Source: Geoglobus sp.
GTDB taxonomy: Archaea > Halobacteriota > Archaeoglobi > Archaeoglobales > Archaeoglobaceae
Reading direction: 5' to 3'
Assembly: GCA_015523645.1 (NCBI GenBank)
Contig: WAJY01000217.1
Location: 1 to 5,135 of the forward strand
DNA: 5,135 nt
Part shown: piece after piece, positions 5,095-5,135 of the stretch
Layout: each line of letters begins with the position of its first letter
Position numbering within the stretch: position 1 is the stretch's first letter
Position numbers and translations under genes: made by a program
The notes under the pieces: model-generated
Told to the model about the DNA's origin: nothing
What the model saw: only the letters and a program-made list of their open reading frames with translations
Database searches by the model: none

Positions 5095-5135
5095 AGATGT
5101 GTGTGCAAACATCTCTATCTTCTTTCCTGAAGGAG

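Larger units (their letters stand above)
4120..5135 (-). pseudogene. Multiheme c-type cytochrome, 3' part, broken by two frameshifts (5' end outside window)
   Basis: Cytochromes of this kind carry electrons outside the membrane, for example to metal oxides or from respiratory donors. Coding is seen in three pieces. From 5133 to about 4960 one frame gives a cytochrome c554-like segment: SSCFCH, then SQSMMAHASKDPYWRAKV, with stop TAA at 4947-4945. From about 4960 to 4775 the frame shifted by one gives KDVIEEECAGCHMPQ, a perfect heme site, then RHVFAGANVQMLELM and stop TAG at 4771-4769. From about 4773 the first frame resumes with AREMFGSFIRIKI and runs 217 residues to TGA at 4120. That last piece is the beta-sandwich C-terminal domain typical of these cytochromes (KFPTGFPSRRVWIHL, VVFESGRAENG). 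One missing base near 4957-4966 and one extra base near 4773-4777 would explain both shifts. The methionine at 4836 in the resumed frame is out of frame with the cytochrome there and is not a real start. Sequencing indels in short homopolymers are an alternative to true decay. Confidence 0.8.

Overview
The window reads as chromosomal DNA of a euryarchaeon, most likely a member or close relative of the Archaeoglobales. The archaeal assignment rests on an SRP19 gene and a Trm-G10-type THUMP tRNA methyltransferase, which are archaeal/eukaryotic families. It is also supported by TATA boxes placed about 25-30 bases before leaderless starts, and by Shine-Dalgarno sites of the GGAGG/GTGAT type. The narrower guess rests on remembered similarity of SRP19 to the Archaeoglobus fulgidus protein, and on a multiheme cytochrome of the kind common in Ferroglobus, Geoglobus and some Archaeoglobus species. 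It is an inference, not a database result.

Layout. Bases 1-223 (+) are the C-terminal end of ilvD (dihydroxy-acid dehydratase), followed by an oligo-T terminator. Bases 224-425 are a non-coding or decayed spacer that ends in a TATA box for a leaderless TatD-like metal-dependent hydrolase (426-1157, +). This gene converges on a minus-strand cluster. In transcription order the cluster runs: CBS-CBS-ParB-like protein (start revised to GTG at 4076), hisE, srp19, a THUMP tRNA guanine-N2 methyltransferase (trmG10-like), and an unrecognised helical 169-residue protein. Spacings are 6 bp, a 26-nt overlap, a 4-nt ATGA overlap and 15 bp, so one transcript from a promoter at about 4101-4112 is likely. 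Bases 4120-5135 (-) hold the 3' part of a multiheme c-type cytochrome gene broken by two compensating frameshifts. Its start lies beyond the right edge.

Function. The minus-strand cluster mixes histidine biosynthesis (HisE), protein targeting (SRP19) and tRNA modification (Trm-G10) behind a protein that looks built to sense an adenine nucleotide (CBS pair) and act through a ParB/sulfiredoxin-fold domain with a DGHHR motif. No mobile element, CRISPR array, rRNA or tRNA gene was recognised. The points most worth a second look are the broken cytochrome, with a -1 slippery heptamer exactly at its first frame change, and the CBS/ParB-like protein at the head of the operon.
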